From positions 62,001 through 126,000 of the IMG/VR virus record IMGVR_UViG_3300046616_000314: 64,000 nt of DNA; one strand, given 5' to 3'. The stretch comes from a virus. The notes beneath the pieces are model-generated. The model saw nothing but the letters and a program-made list of their open reading frames with translations. It did not search any database and was not told the origin of the DNA. The translations under genes were made by a program, and so were the position numbers. Positions 1 to 8,945 of this stretch are shown in pieces. How positions within the stretch are numbered: position 1 is the first letter of the stretch; every line of letters starts with the position of its first letter.

Positions 1-2219
1 AAGCCCGTATTCAATTCTACGACGGCATGGCTACCGAGACTATCGACAAGCTATTGCTACGCGCCATGATCGATCTAATCGACGTGTCGGATGACCCGGA
101 AACTGGTCACACCAACTACCAATACGTTGCCGGTCGCCAACGTCTGTCCATGCTCCGCAAGGAAGTCTACGGACAATACGAGCCGCCGCGCCTTTATGAT
201 ATCGTCAAGAAGAACGTCAAGGCGAAGCTGTACACCAAGGAACTACTGAACTGGTACAGTGAAGCCGAGTGGGATCAGATCGATTCGTTCATCGATCACA
301 AGAAAGACCTGAAGTATTCGTACGCTGCTATTGAACAATTGGCAGAAAAGTATCTGGTCAAGAACCGCGCCACTAAGGAAATCTACGAAACTCCGCAAGT
401 TCGTTACGCGATTGCTGCTGCAACAGCCTTCCATAACGAACCCAAAGAGAGCCGTATGGGCTATGTTAAGGATTACTATGCCTACGGCTCAAACGGCGCC
501 TTCACCCTGGCTACACCCGTCCTGGCGGGCTTGGGAACCCCCACAAAGCAGTTTTCTTCGTGCGTTCTAATCCGTAGCGATGACGATCTCGATTCCATCT
601 TCGCTACTGGCGAAATGATGGCGAAGTATGCTGCGAAGCGTGCGGGCATCGGTCTCGAAATTGGTCGCTTGCGTGGTCTAGGTGCGCCTATCCGCTTCGG
701 CGAGATCATGCACACCGGCTTGGTTCCCTTCCTGAAGAAATGGTTCGGCGATCTGCGTAGCTGTTCGCAAGGCGGCATCCGCAATGCTTCGGCAACGGTT
801 CACCTTCCGATCTGGCACTACCAGTTTGATGACTATATCGTCCTGAAGAACAATCAGGGCACGGAAGAAAACCGCGTTCGTCACATGGACTATTCGGTTG
901 TCTTGAGCGCGTTCTTCTGGAACCGTTTCAAGCAAGGCGGCATGATTACGTTCTTCGATCCGAATGACGTGCCCGATTTGTACGAAGCGTTCTATTCGGA
1001 CGTGGAAAAGTTCAACGAACTGTACGTCAAGTACGAAAACTCTCCGTTGCTGCGTAAGAAGCAAGTTCCGGCTGAAACCGTCTTTAAGGATTGGTTGCTC
1101 AAGGAACGTTCGGACACCGGTCGTATCTACATGGTGTTTATCGACAACGTTATTCGTCACTCGCCGTTCGACAGCAAGACGCACCCGATCTATCAATCCA
1201 ACCTCTGCCAAGAAATTCTTCTACCTACGAAGTCTTTCAAGCGCATTGATGACGTTGAAGGTCGTATCGCACTCTGCACCTTGGGTTCGATGAACTGGGG
1301 TAAGTTCAAAGAGCCTGCCGACATGGAACGTGCGGCAAAGGTTCTGGTCCGCGCTCTGTCGAACGTCCTAGGCTATCAGGACTTCTTGAGCGTCCAATCG
1401 AAGCTGGCAAACGATGAGTTTGAACCTCTGGGCGTCGGCATCACCAACCTTGCTTACTGGCACGCTAAGCGTGGCTACAAGTACGGCACGGAAGAGTCGC
1501 TGAAGGAAGTTCGTCGTTGGATGGAACACCAAGCGTTCTATCTGACTGAAGCCACGGTTCAACTGGCTGAAGAACGCGGCGCCTGTAAGCTGTCGCATAC
1601 CACGTCGTACGGTCAGGGCGTCTTCCCTTGGGAAAATCGCGCCAAGGGCGTCAACGAACTGACGGACTTCACGCCTAGCCTGGATTGGGAACCGCTGCGC
1701 ACCCGTATGATCAAGTACGGTGTCCGCAACGCTACCCTGATGGCGATTGCCCCGGTGGAATCATCGTCGGTGGTGGTTGACTCGACCAACGGCATTGAAA
1801 TGCCGATGGATTTGATCTCGACCAAGGAATCCAAGGCTGGTTCGTTTATTCAAGTTGTTCCTGAGTATCTGAAGCTCAAGAACAAGTATCAGCTTATGTG
1901 GGATCAAACAGACTGCATCGAATACTTGAAGGTTGCGGCTGTTCTGTCTGCATTCTGTGATCAGTCTATCTCTACCAACACCTTCTATTCTCCGAAGCAC
2001 TTCGCTGATGGTAAGGTTCCGATTACGTTGGTGGCGAAGAACCTGATGCTTGCACATAAATGGGGCATCAAGACATTTTATTATAGCCTCATGGACAAGC
2101 AAGGTGCTAAAAATCAAACGTCGGTTGCGATGGAAAGCGAAGCCCTAACTGCGGTTACGGCTACGTTCAGTGCCTTCGATGAAAGCTTTGAAGACGATTG
2201 TGAAGCCTGCAAACTTTAA
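1..2219 (+). CDS. nrdA: Ribonucleoside-diphosphate reductase class Ia, alpha subunit (5' end outside window)
   Basis: Large catalytic subunit that reduces ribonucleoside diphosphates to deoxy forms for phage DNA synthesis. The reading frame is open from base 3, and residues before the ATG at 27 (IQFYDG) match the E. coli NrdA N-terminal region, so the true start and the ATP-cone lie upstream. Visible family marks: QFSSC (first redox Cys), QSNLCQE with the radical Cys codon at 1206-1208 flanked by the usual Asn and Glu, ALCTLGSMN (second redox Cys), and a C-terminal CEAC pair that would relay electrons from glutaredoxin. It is co-oriented with nrdB and a glutaredoxin gene. The stop codon overlaps the next ATG (TAATG). 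Confidence 0.97.
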   Translation, partial: ARIQFYDGMATETIDKLLLRAMIDLIDVSDDPETGHTNYQYVAGRQRLSMLRKEVYGQYEPPRLYDIVKKNVKAKLYTKELLNWYSEAEWDQIDSFIDHKKDLKYSYAAIEQLAEKYLVKNRATKEIYETPQVRYAIAAATAFHNEPKESRMGYVKDYYAYGSNGAFTLATPVLAGLGTPTKQFSSCVLIRSDDDLDSIFATGEMMAKYAAKRAGIGLEIGRLRGLGAPIRFGEIMHTGLVPFLKKWFGDLRSCSQGGIRNASATVHLPIWHYQFDDYIVLKNNQGTEENRVRHMDYSVVLSAFFWNRFKQGGMITFFDPNDVPDLYEAFYSDVEKFNELYVKYENSPLLRKKQVPAETVFKDWLLKERSDTGRIYMVFIDNVIRHSPFDSKTHPIYQSNLCQEILLPTKSFKRIDDVEGRIALCTLGSMNWGKFKEPADMERAAKVLVRALSNVLGYQDFLSVQSKLANDEFEPLGVGITNLAYWHAKRGYKYGTEESLKEVRRWMEHQAFYLTEATVQLAEERGACKLSHTTSYGQGVFPWENRAKGVNELTDFTPSLDWEPLRTRMIKYGVRNATLMAIAPVESSSVVVDSTNGIEMPMDLISTKESKAGSFIQVVPEYLKLKNKYQLMWDQTDCIEYLKVAAVLSAFCDQSISTNTFYSPKHFADGKVPITLVAKNLMLAHKWGIKTFYYSLMDKQGAKNQTSVAMESEALTAVTATFSAFDESFEDDCEACKL

Positions 2220-2461
2220 TGAATTTTCGCCTGAAACTTGCCCCGGATTTGATTGATAGAGTTTATGGATGGGCGGCTGATAACCACTCATTCATAACTC
2301 TCCGGGTGAGTATGGCGTATAAGAAATACACGGTTAGTCCTGAAGCGATCAGAATAATTGTTGTCGGTCTTAAGAATGACGAAGAACAGATTTCACATTT
2401 TAAGCTGAAATTTTCAGACTATATTTTAAACGATGAATTAAATTATATAGGTAATAGATGA
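2219..2461 (+). CDS. FKLK-tail family protein between nrdA and nrdB
   Basis: 80-residue protein of unknown function joined to nrdA by TAATG and to nrdB by ATGA. Near the C-terminus it has NDEEQISHFKLKFSDYIL, the shared tail of the small-gene family that fills much of this window, here in the subtype continuing as FSD plus a short hydrophobic strand. Its A/T-rich codon use differs from the flanking nrd genes, suggesting insertion of a cassette into an older nrdAB operon. No catalytic motif is visible. Confidence 0.8.
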   Translation: MNFRLKLAPDLIDRVYGWAADNHSFITLRVSMAYKKYTVSPEAIRIIVVGLKNDEEQISHFKLKFSDYILNDELNYIGNR

Positions 2462-3558
2462 GCCAATACGACTTTAGTAAAGTACCCAATTACTTAAACC
2501 GACAAATGTTCCTTGATCCGGCTGGTGGTGTAACCGTCCAACGCTTTGAAGATTTCGCCTATCCCAAGGTTGCCAAGTTCGAAGAATTGGGTCGTAGCTT
2601 CTTCTGGAACCCCGAAGAAATCTCGCTGACCCAAGACAAGTCTGACCATAAGAACGTTTCCGAAGCGACTAAGTTCGTCTTCACGCAAAACCTTCTGCGT
2701 CAAACTGCCCTGGACAGCATTCAAGGTCGCGCTCCTGCGCAAATCTTTGGTCCGGTTGCATCTGTTCCTGAATTGGAAGCGATGGTTATGGCTTGGAGTT
2801 TCTTTGAAGGAAACATCCACTCGCGTAGCTACAGCCACATTATCCAGAACGTCTACAACGTCCCCAAGGATCAATTCAATACGATCCATGACACGTCGGC
2901 TATCATTGATATGGCTGCGTCCATCGGTCGTTATTACGAGCATCTTCACATTCTGAATTGCCGCAAGGAAGTCGGCATGACGGTGACTGAAGAGGAACAT
3001 ATTCGGGCTATTTGGATGGCTATGAACGCCTCTTACGCCCTGGAAGCTCTGCGCTTCATGGTGTCGTTTGCAACCTCATTGGCGATGGTTGAAAACCGCA
3101 TTTACATCGGCAACGGCAACATCATCAGCCTGATTCTTCAGGACGAATTGTTGCACACCGAATGGACTGCCTATCTGATCAATCAGGTAGTCAAAGACGA
3201 TCCTCGCTTTGCTAAGGCGAAGGCTGAAATGGCTGGCGAAGTTTACGCCATGTACCAAGAAGTCATCGGCGAAGAAAAAGCGTGGGCTGACCACTTGTTC
3301 CAAAAGGGCGTCGTGGTTGGTCTGAACCCAGAGATCATGAAGACTTTCGTGGATTACATTGCGACTTTGCGACTGAAAGAAATCGGTCTGAAGTACGTTG
3401 AACATCCGACGAAGGTCAACCCGATCCCTTGGTTCAACAAGCACATGAACACGTCGAAGAAGCAAACGGCTCTCCAAGAATCGGAAAGCACGAGCTACGT
3501 CATCGGCATCATGAGCACGAATATTAATTACGAAGAATTACCCGATCTGGATATGTAA
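2458..3558 (+). CDS. nrdB: Ribonucleoside-diphosphate reductase class Ia, beta subunit
   Basis: 366-residue diiron/tyrosyl-radical subunit partnering NrdA. By alignment to E. coli NrdB from memory: Asp86 in LDSIQGR, Glu117 and His121 around EGNIHSRSY, radical Tyr125, Glu in EALRFMVSF, and Glu/His in QDELLH. All ligands are present. One oddity is that Glu117 and His121 are separated by three residues, whereas E. coli has E-T-I-H with two. Start overlaps the preceding stop as ATGA. Followed after 10 nt by the glutaredoxin gene. Confidence 0.96.
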   Translation: MSQYDFSKVPNYLNRQMFLDPAGGVTVQRFEDFAYPKVAKFEELGRSFFWNPEEISLTQDKSDHKNVSEATKFVFTQNLLRQTALDSIQGRAPAQIFGPVASVPELEAMVMAWSFFEGNIHSRSYSHIIQNVYNVPKDQFNTIHDTSAIIDMAASIGRYYEHLHILNCRKEVGMTVTEEEHIRAIWMAMNASYALEALRFMVSFATSLAMVENRIYIGNGNIISLILQDELLHTEWTAYLINQVVKDDPRFAKAKAEMAGEVYAMYQEVIGEEKAWADHLFQKGVVVGLNPEIMKTFVDYIATLRLKEIGLKYVEHPTKVNPIPWFNKHMNTSKKQTALQESESTSYVIGIMSTNINYEELPDLDM

Positions 3559-3568
3559 GGAAAAAATT

Positions 3569-3811
3569 ATGAAAGCAGAAGTATACTCAAAGCCCAATTG
3601 CACCTATTGCACCGCTGCCGAAGAACTGTTGAAGCGTCGTGGCATCGATTACGTTAAGACCGATCTGACCGAAGGCGACAACCTTTCTAAGCTGATGGAG
3701 CGTTTCGACTCTTCCGGTCTGCAACGTCCGCAAAAGGTACCGCAAATCTTCTTGGATGGAGAATACGTTGGTGGATTCGACAAGCTCAACGCCCTTCTCG
3801 CTGCCAAGTAA
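3569..3811 (+). CDS. Glutaredoxin, likely electron donor for the phage ribonucleotide reductase
   Basis: 80-residue thioredoxin-fold protein with a dithiol CTYC active site at residues 11-14, a VPQIF cis-proline segment and a C-terminal GGFD turn, all typical of class I glutaredoxins. Preceded by AAGGAA a few bases before ATG. Its position directly after nrdB suggests it re-reduces NrdA. T4-type phages carry comparable small redoxins. Confidence 0.95.
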   Translation: MKAEVYSKPNCTYCTAAEELLKRRGIDYVKTDLTEGDNLSKLMERFDSSGLQRPQKVPQIFLDGEYVGGFDKLNALLAAK

Positions 3812-3962
3812 TTTCACAGAAATTACCAATCTGCATGAGTATGCTTATTTGTGTAACGAGAACGATGAAGAAATTCCTCCGAAACATACACCGGAGTTTG
3901 ATCGTTGGATGTACATAGATAAGCTACTATGCGATTACGAGAATTATAATACACGTGGATAA
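3756..3962 (+). CDS. Possible small acidic protein overlapping the end of the glutaredoxin gene
   Basis: Open frame of 68 codons whose second half (after 3811) lies outside the glutaredoxin gene and reads as a plausible acidic sequence ending before the terminator at 3968. The only ATG is inside the glutaredoxin gene, giving a 56-nt overlap without a clear ribosome site, so the start is uncertain. A shorter frame from ATG 3835 is an alternative. No family recognised. Confidence 0.35.
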   Translation: MENTLVDSTSSTPFSLPSNFTEITNLHEYAYLCNENDEEIPPKHTPEFDRWMYIDKLLCDYENYNTRG

Positions 3963-3967
3963 GAAAA

Positions 3968-3994
3968 GGGCTGTGATATTTCGCAGCCCTTTTT
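3968..3994 (+). terminator. Rho-independent terminator after the nrd operon
   Basis: Stem of 9 bp (3968-3976 with 3981-3989, including one G-T pair), 4-nt loop, then TTTTT. It separates the nrd/glutaredoxin operon from ileS. Confidence 0.85.
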
Positions 3995-3996
3995 CG

Positions 3997-4025
3997 TTGA
4001 CCTGACGATAATTTTCCCGTAGGTT
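3997..4025 (+). promoter_or_regulatory. Probable promoter of ileS
   Basis: TTGACC, 17 nt, TAGGTT, just after the terminator and about 25 nt before the ATG at 4051. AAGGCG precedes that ATG and can serve as ribosome site. The -10 match is only 3/6. Confidence 0.45.
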
Positions 4026-4050
4026 AGAACTTTCCGTTTAAGGCGTAGCT

Positions 4051-6837
4051 ATGACCATCGACTACAAAGATACCATCTTCCTCCCGAAGACAGATTTCCC
4101 CATGAATCGCGTCGCGGATGAAGCTGCTATTTTGGGTGGCATGGCTAACCATTACGCTTTCATGAGCGCGAACAATACCGGGACGCCGAAGTTCGTACTG
4201 CATGATGGACCGCCCTACGCCAACGGCAACCTTCATATGGGTCACGCCCTGAACAAGATCATCAAGGATATGGTGGTCCGTTCCAAGTATGGTCTAGGTT
4301 TTTCTGTCGATTATACGCCCGGCTGGGACTGCCACGGTCTTCCTATCGAGTGGAAGGTTGAACGCGAGCTTATGGAAGCTGGCGACAGCAAGTCCAATTA
4401 CACCGTCATGCAATTCCGTGAAATGTGTCGTGCGGAAGCCCTGAAGTGGGTTGATATCCAGCGCGAGCAATTCAAGAAGCTTGGTGTGCAAGCCAACTGG
4501 GATAATCCCTATCTGTCCACCAATACCGAAGCGGTCATCGCTGACGAACTGCTGAAGATCGCAGAGAGCGGTAAGCTGTATCGCGATCTCAAGCCCGTTC
4601 TGTGGAGCCCGATTGAAAAGACGGCTCTGGCTGAAGCCGAAGTTGACCACAAGGAACTGAACACCAAGCAAATCTGGGTGGGCTTCCCGGTCAAGAGCGG
4701 TTACGTGAACCTCCCCACGGATATGCGCCCCAATTCGGTGTCGGTCTTGATCTGGACGACGACGCCTTGGACCATTCCGTCTAACAAGGCGGTCGCGTTC
4801 AACCCAAAGATCGAATACGGACTGTATAAGCGTCCCGACCATACCGGCGGGGTGATCGTTGCTAAGTTCTATGCCCCTGATAGCTGGACGCTGTTGGGTG
4901 ACGTGAATCCTGCCCAACTGGAACTGTATCATCCGTTGCGCGGGCAAGCGGAACGCTATGACATCACCGTTCCCGTTCTAGAAGCCGATTTCGTGGAAGA
5001 AGGCGTGGGTACGGGGCTGGTGCATATCGCCCCGGAACATGGACCCGACGATTTCGCTGTTTGGAAAAAATATTTCCCACATGATCGCCTGGGCATGACG
5101 GTCGGGTCGGAAGGCGAATGGCAGTTCGACCTTGGATTCCCCTTCGGTGGCGTGAAGGTCGTTGAGGAATACGTCAAGGAAAAGAAAGGCAAGAAAGAAT
5201 ACACTTATTCTTTCAACGCAGCCAATCAGGTTGTGATCGATGTCTTGCGCGGTAATGGTCGCCTGTTCGGTGTAGAACCGATCAAGCTTTCGTATCCGCA
5301 TTCCTGGCGTTCAGGTTCGCCTCTGATCTATCGTGCGACGAAGCAATGGTTCATGAAACTTGATGGTGTTCGCCAGCAAGCCTTGGATTCACTCAAGAAA
5401 GTGACCTTTGTTCCCGATCAACGGCAAGCAAGACTTGAGAATGCCGTTTCAGGGCGTCCAGATTGGCTCCTAAGCCGTCAACGGGTCTGGGGCACGCCTA
5501 TGTGCCTTTTCACCAATAAAGGCTCTGGTGAGCTTCTAATCAACTCTGTGGTCAACGACAACATTCGCCGAGTGTTGGCGCAAGACCCTGATGCTTGGTG
5601 GACAACGCTGATCCCAGAATTCTTTGAAGGTTCTGGGCTGAATCATTACGACTACGAAAAGTGCAACGATGTCCTTGACGTTTGGTTTGACAGTGCTTGT
5701 AGCCTGAACCAAGCGGGTCTAGACGCGCCTGCTGATCTTTATATTGAAGGGTCGGACCAACATCGCGGTTGGTTCGGATCATCCTTGCTGAAGACCATCG
5801 CATCGGATGGTGTGGCGCCGTTTGAAACGTTGATCACGCATGGCTTCGTCCTTGATGGCAAGGGTGAGAAGATGTCCAAGTCCAAGGGCAACGTGATCGA
5901 TCCGCAAACGATCATCGATCAGTATGGTACCGACACGCTGCGTCTCTGGGTCGCCATGAGCGATTGGACGCAGGATGTCCGCGCGAGCGATGAGTCGTTC
6001 AAGACGGCGCATGACGCCTATCGCAAGCTGCGCAACACGCTGAAATATCTGATCGGGGCTACGAAGGATTTCAATCCGTTCGCCATTTCGGGTGGTCCGC
6101 TTGGAAACCATTCGGTCCTGCACGATTTGATGTATAAAGAAATGCAGATGGTGCAGCACAAAGCTCAACACGCCTACGACGAATATCGTTTCAAGGACGT
6201 TGTTAAGTTGATCATGGATTTCTGCACCAACGATCTGTCTTCGTTCTATTTCGATGTTTTCAAAGACACGCTGTATTGTGATCCTTTGGAATCAGCGGAG
6301 CGTCGTCACTATCTTTCTACTCTGTCAGCAATCTATATGATGCTGTCAAATATGTTGATGCCTATCATCCCCTTCACGTGCGAAGAGGGTGCTGATCATT
6401 CACAGAAGGGTCGTTGGATCACGACAAGCCGTTGGTATGTTAGTGAAAACTACGGCTGGGATCGTCGTCGCCTGGACGCCATCAAGGATGTTGTTCGTCG
6501 CGTCAATCTCGCATTGGAAGAAGCGCGCAACAACAAACTGATCGGCTCATCGGCGGAAGCCCACGTAATCGTTCAAGTCACGCCGTACGAAGAAGAATTG
6601 CTGAATGATGAAAGACCATCAGCGGCGATGATCTTCCGTACAAGCCAAGCCACGCTTGAAGTCGTGTACACAAGCCCGTCTGTATTGCAGGTCACAGTTG
6701 AAAAAGCCAAAGGTAAAAAATGCGCCCGAAGCTGGCTTTATAATGAAGGGGTGGGGAACGATAGTGAATACCCGGACATTTCCGAGCGGGATGCTGTCGC
6801 TGTACGCGAGTGGGTCAAGCGAAATGTTTCCGCTTGA
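4051..6837 (+). CDS. ileS: Isoleucyl-tRNA synthetase, phage-encoded
   Basis: 928-residue class I aminoacyl-tRNA synthetase that charges tRNA-Ile. Seen: HMGH (HIGH motif) at residues 62-65, the editing-domain WTTTPWTIPSN and GTGLVHIAPEHGPDDF, GSDQHRGWF before the active site, and KMSKS at 607-611. The opening YKDTIFLPKTDFPM and HDGPPYANGN recall alphaproteobacterial IleRS as I remember it, which is the main clue to the host. The C-terminal zinc knuckle is degenerate: only Cys891 of the usual four cysteines remains (C-A-R-S, then I-S-E-R-D where C-E-R-C is usual). It has its own promoter and its 3' end overlaps the next small gene. A phage-borne aminoacyl-tRNA synthetase is unusual; it could provide a variant resistant to host-side inhibition or sustain charging late in infection (inference). 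Confidence 0.96.
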   Translation: MTIDYKDTIFLPKTDFPMNRVADEAAILGGMANHYAFMSANNTGTPKFVLHDGPPYANGNLHMGHALNKIIKDMVVRSKYGLGFSVDYTPGWDCHGLPIEWKVERELMEAGDSKSNYTVMQFREMCRAEALKWVDIQREQFKKLGVQANWDNPYLSTNTEAVIADELLKIAESGKLYRDLKPVLWSPIEKTALAEAEVDHKELNTKQIWVGFPVKSGYVNLPTDMRPNSVSVLIWTTTPWTIPSNKAVAFNPKIEYGLYKRPDHTGGVIVAKFYAPDSWTLLGDVNPAQLELYHPLRGQAERYDITVPVLEADFVEEGVGTGLVHIAPEHGPDDFAVWKKYFPHDRLGMTVGSEGEWQFDLGFPFGGVKVVEEYVKEKKGKKEYTYSFNAANQVVIDVLRGNGRLFGVEPIKLSYPHSWRSGSPLIYRATKQWFMKLDGVRQQALDSLKKVTFVPDQRQARLENAVSGRPDWLLSRQRVWGTPMCLFTNKGSGELLINSVVNDNIRRVLAQDPDAWWTTLIPEFFEGSGLNHYDYEKCNDVLDVWFDSACSLNQAGLDAPADLYIEGSDQHRGWFGSSLLKTIASDGVAPFETLITHGFVLDGKGEKMSKSKGNVIDPQTIIDQYGTDTLRLWVAMSDWTQDVRASDESFKTAHDAYRKLRNTLKYLIGATKDFNPFAISGGPLGNHSVLHDLMYKEMQMVQHKAQHAYDEYRFKDVVKLIMDFCTNDLSSFYFDVFKDTLYCDPLESAERRHYLSTLSAIYMMLSNMLMPIIPFTCEEGADHSQKGRWITTSRWYVSENYGWDRRRLDAIKDVVRRVNLALEEARNNKLIGSSAEAHVIVQVTPYEEELLNDERPSAAMIFRTSQATLEVVYTSPSVLQVTVEKAKGKKCARSWLYNEGVGNDSEYPDISERDAVAVREWVKRNVSA

Positions 6838-7291
6838 TATCGTCTCCAAACACGTATTGAGCCGAACCCGTAAGTACGGTGCGGGTCATCCTGACCTGAA
6901 GCTAAACGTTCGCAAGTACCTTGATGCCCATTTTGGGCAATGGTCTTGGCAAGTTCGTACCGATGTTGTCGATTCGGACATGAAGCCTATTAAGCTGGTC
7001 CGCTTCAATTTGAATGGCGGACCCGGTATTGACGTGCGAAAAGAGGTACTTCTTTTCTACGTCAAGTTCACTAAGATGTACCAATTCGATTGGTTGAGTC
7101 TTTCGAGAGATCAAATGCATGTTGTTCGCATAACAAAGCCCGATTTCTATATCTCGACAGAAGTCAACGCATGGTTGGATGAACTGTGTACCGATCAAGG
7201 ATGGGTGTGCCTGGACGAAGGTCGGGATGGCGTCACTGTGTTCTTCTCCAATGAGGATAACGCGGCAACCTTCAAGTTGAAGTACGGATGA
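6824..7291 (+). CDS. FKLK-tail family protein, possible double unit
   Basis: 155 residues from ATG 6824, which overlaps the end of ileS by 14 nt; ATG 6791 in the same frame is an alternative start. Ends SNEDNAATFKLKYG. A second tail-like strand (LLFYVKFTKM) lies mid-protein, so it may be two fused units. It opens the run of paralogues on the plus strand. Function unknown. Confidence 0.8.
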   Translation: MFPLDIVSKHVLSRTRKYGAGHPDLKLNVRKYLDAHFGQWSWQVRTDVVDSDMKPIKLVRFNLNGGPGIDVRKEVLLFYVKFTKMYQFDWLSLSRDQMHVVRITKPDFYISTEVNAWLDELCTDQGWVCLDEGRDGVTVFFSNEDNAATFKLKYG

Positions 7292-7527
7292 GACCAATCC
7301 CGCGCCATATTCTGTACGTGGATCGGGACAAATCAATTGATCCCGCGACCGGGGTGTTTTTGCCTGAATTCTATAAGTTCATGACGGACCAATATGGAAC
7401 AGCGAGTGGGGCATGGGCACGAGATTATATGTATTATTCTCGCACCGGGGATAACAATAAAATTGTGATCTTCATCTTTAAGGAAGACCCGGAATTCGCA
7501 ATGATGTTTAAGTTGAAATACGGATGA
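7288..7527 (+). CDS. FKLK-tail family protein
   Basis: 79 residues, joined to both neighbours by ATGA. Ends KEDPEFAMMFKLKYG. The N-terminal part has no similarity to its neighbours that I can see. Unknown function. Confidence 0.85.
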   Translation: MRPIPRHILYVDRDKSIDPATGVFLPEFYKFMTDQYGTASGAWARDYMYYSRTGDNNKIVIFIFKEDPEFAMMFKLKYG

Positions 7528-7901
7528 AAAGTCTCTTCGAAGCTATGCGCGAACGCGGATATGAGCCAACCGAAGCTTGTTGTGGTCCTATCCCGCGCGA
7601 CGCGCATGACGCATTTCTATATGAGCGAGTGTATGTCAAAGAAGCTGGTGGACCCCGATCCGTTACGGGTGATCGTGTCTCCCGTTCCAGTGAAGATATT
7701 TTCGATAATCATTGGCTGATAGTTGCATTTGACCAACCAGTCGCCATGAAAAGCGAACGATGGATTCAATGGATTGATTTGATCCAACAAGAGAAATATC
7801 AACCCTTTTTCTTTGATATGCGCAATCAGGCGAAGACAGTCCTCGCCTTTGGCTTTGCTGACGAAGAAGATGCAGTTCTAATGCGGTTGAAAATGCTATG
7901 A
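7524..7901 (+). CDS. FKLK-tail family protein with diverged tail
   Basis: 125 residues, ATGA-coupled on both sides. Tail reads FADEEDAVLMRLKML, with M-R replacing F-K. Unknown function. Confidence 0.85.
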   Translation: MKSLFEAMRERGYEPTEACCGPIPRDAHDAFLYERVYVKEAGGPRSVTGDRVSRSSEDIFDNHWLIVAFDQPVAMKSERWIQWIDLIQQEKYQPFFFDMRNQAKTVLAFGFADEEDAVLMRLKML

Positions 7902-8206
7902 AGGGTCATCGTATCTATTTCCCAATGAATGCCGGTGGATGCTGGCAGTATTTGGACCCTAGCCTTAGAAATCTAGAATTCACGTCGCCGGGAGCCGATA
8001 CTATTCCCGAGAACGCCGCCATCCTAACCTTTTCTAATTTCGGTACGCAACCGGATGACAGTAAAGAGAATATACGATGGAACGAATTCATGCGATTACA
8101 GGCATCGGGGCATAACGCATGGTTCATTTCGTTTGACACGCCGACGTTTGCTCTAGAGTTTGAAACCGAAGAAGAAGCTTTCAAGTTCAAGTTGAAATTC
8201 GGATGA
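7898..8206 (+). CDS. FKLK-tail family protein
   Basis: 102 residues, ATGA-coupled. Tail FETEEEAFKFKLKFG. It contains the segment RWNEFMRLQ preceding the tail; a similar W-x-x-F/L helix (RWNAFLNFA, RWERLHSYV, RWNSVFKAV) occurs at the same place in several neighbours, indicating a common second half. Confidence 0.85.
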   Translation: MKGHRIYFPMNAGGCWQYLDPSLRNLEFTSPGADTIPENAAILTFSNFGTQPDDSKENIRWNEFMRLQASGHNAWFISFDTPTFALEFETEEEAFKFKLKFG

Positions 8207-8616
8207 GCCTGCAACATTTTCGGTCTGACGTTAACAAAGAGGTTTTCTTTCTGGAAACCAAGTGGGTAGGGCAAACTGCCACTACCTACGTTATTTCTAT
8301 GGATGACCATGGGAACCGGAGATATTACGCGGTTGTTCCGTTAGAAGATGTAAAAGCACTTGCTAAAACCGATCTGCATTACCACGTTCGGAAAGATTTC
8401 GCAGTCAACGTCAAGATTCCTGTTCCCGAACATAGGGAGACAGGGGTGACGACTTATAGCTTGCTCGCGCCCCATATGTCATGGATCGCCCATAACGTGA
8501 AAACAAAATGGTCGATGACCACTCCGTTTGCCAATAAAAACGTCATGGCTATCAACATGACCTTTTACTTTGGTGACGAAATCGAGGCGGCTGCGTTCAA
8601 GCTGAAATTCGTATGA
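8203..8616 (+). CDS. FKLK-tail family protein
   Basis: 137 residues, ATGA-coupled. Tail GDEIEAAAFKLKFV. The region before it (NMTFYFGDE) forms the hydrophobic strand that usually precedes the acidic segment. Unknown function. Confidence 0.85.
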   Translation: MSLQHFRSDVNKEVFFLETKWVGQTATTYVISMDDHGNRRYYAVVPLEDVKALAKTDLHYHVRKDFAVNVKIPVPEHRETGVTTYSLLAPHMSWIAHNVKTKWSMTTPFANKNVMAINMTFYFGDEIEAAAFKLKFV

Positions 8617-8945
8617 TTTTGATGGATGTATTAGAAGGCGTTTCGCGCGGAGAAATTCGCGCCCTTGGTCTCATTGAAGAGGATGATGGGCAAGTTCGGT
8701 GTGATTTTTTGAATTACACTCAAAAACTTGACCCATTGCATATAACGACCGATGGTTTCTTCTTAGTGTTAAGCAACGGCGATGATGGATTGTGTACGGG
8801 CACACGTTGGAGTAACATCATTGCGTTTTGTCATTCGTTCAGAGGCAAGATGTATCAATCTAATGACCGAAGAGACCAAGTGTATATAATCTTCGACATG
8901 CCTTCAGAAGAAGAAGCTATGCTATTGAAGTTGAGACTCGGATGA
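8613..8945 (+). CDS. FKLK-tail family protein
   Basis: 110 residues, ATGA-coupled. Tail MPSEEEAMLLKLRLG. Carries TRWSNIIAFCHSF before the tail, the same W-helix seen in neighbours. Unknown function. Confidence 0.85.
   Translation: MILMDVLEGVSRGEIRALGLIEEDDGQVRCDFLNYTQKLDPLHITTDGFFLVLSNGDDGLCTGTRWSNIIAFCHSFRGKMYQSNDRRDQVYIIFDMPSEEEAMLLKLRLG

Noticed and set aside
678-1211. 177-codon open frame antisense to nrdA
   Set aside because: Lies within a well-conserved nrdA coding region; no independent evidence.
3835-3905. Short frame from ATG 3835 after the glutaredoxin gene
   Set aside because: About 24 codons without a ribosome site; the other frame through this region is longer and reads more like protein.
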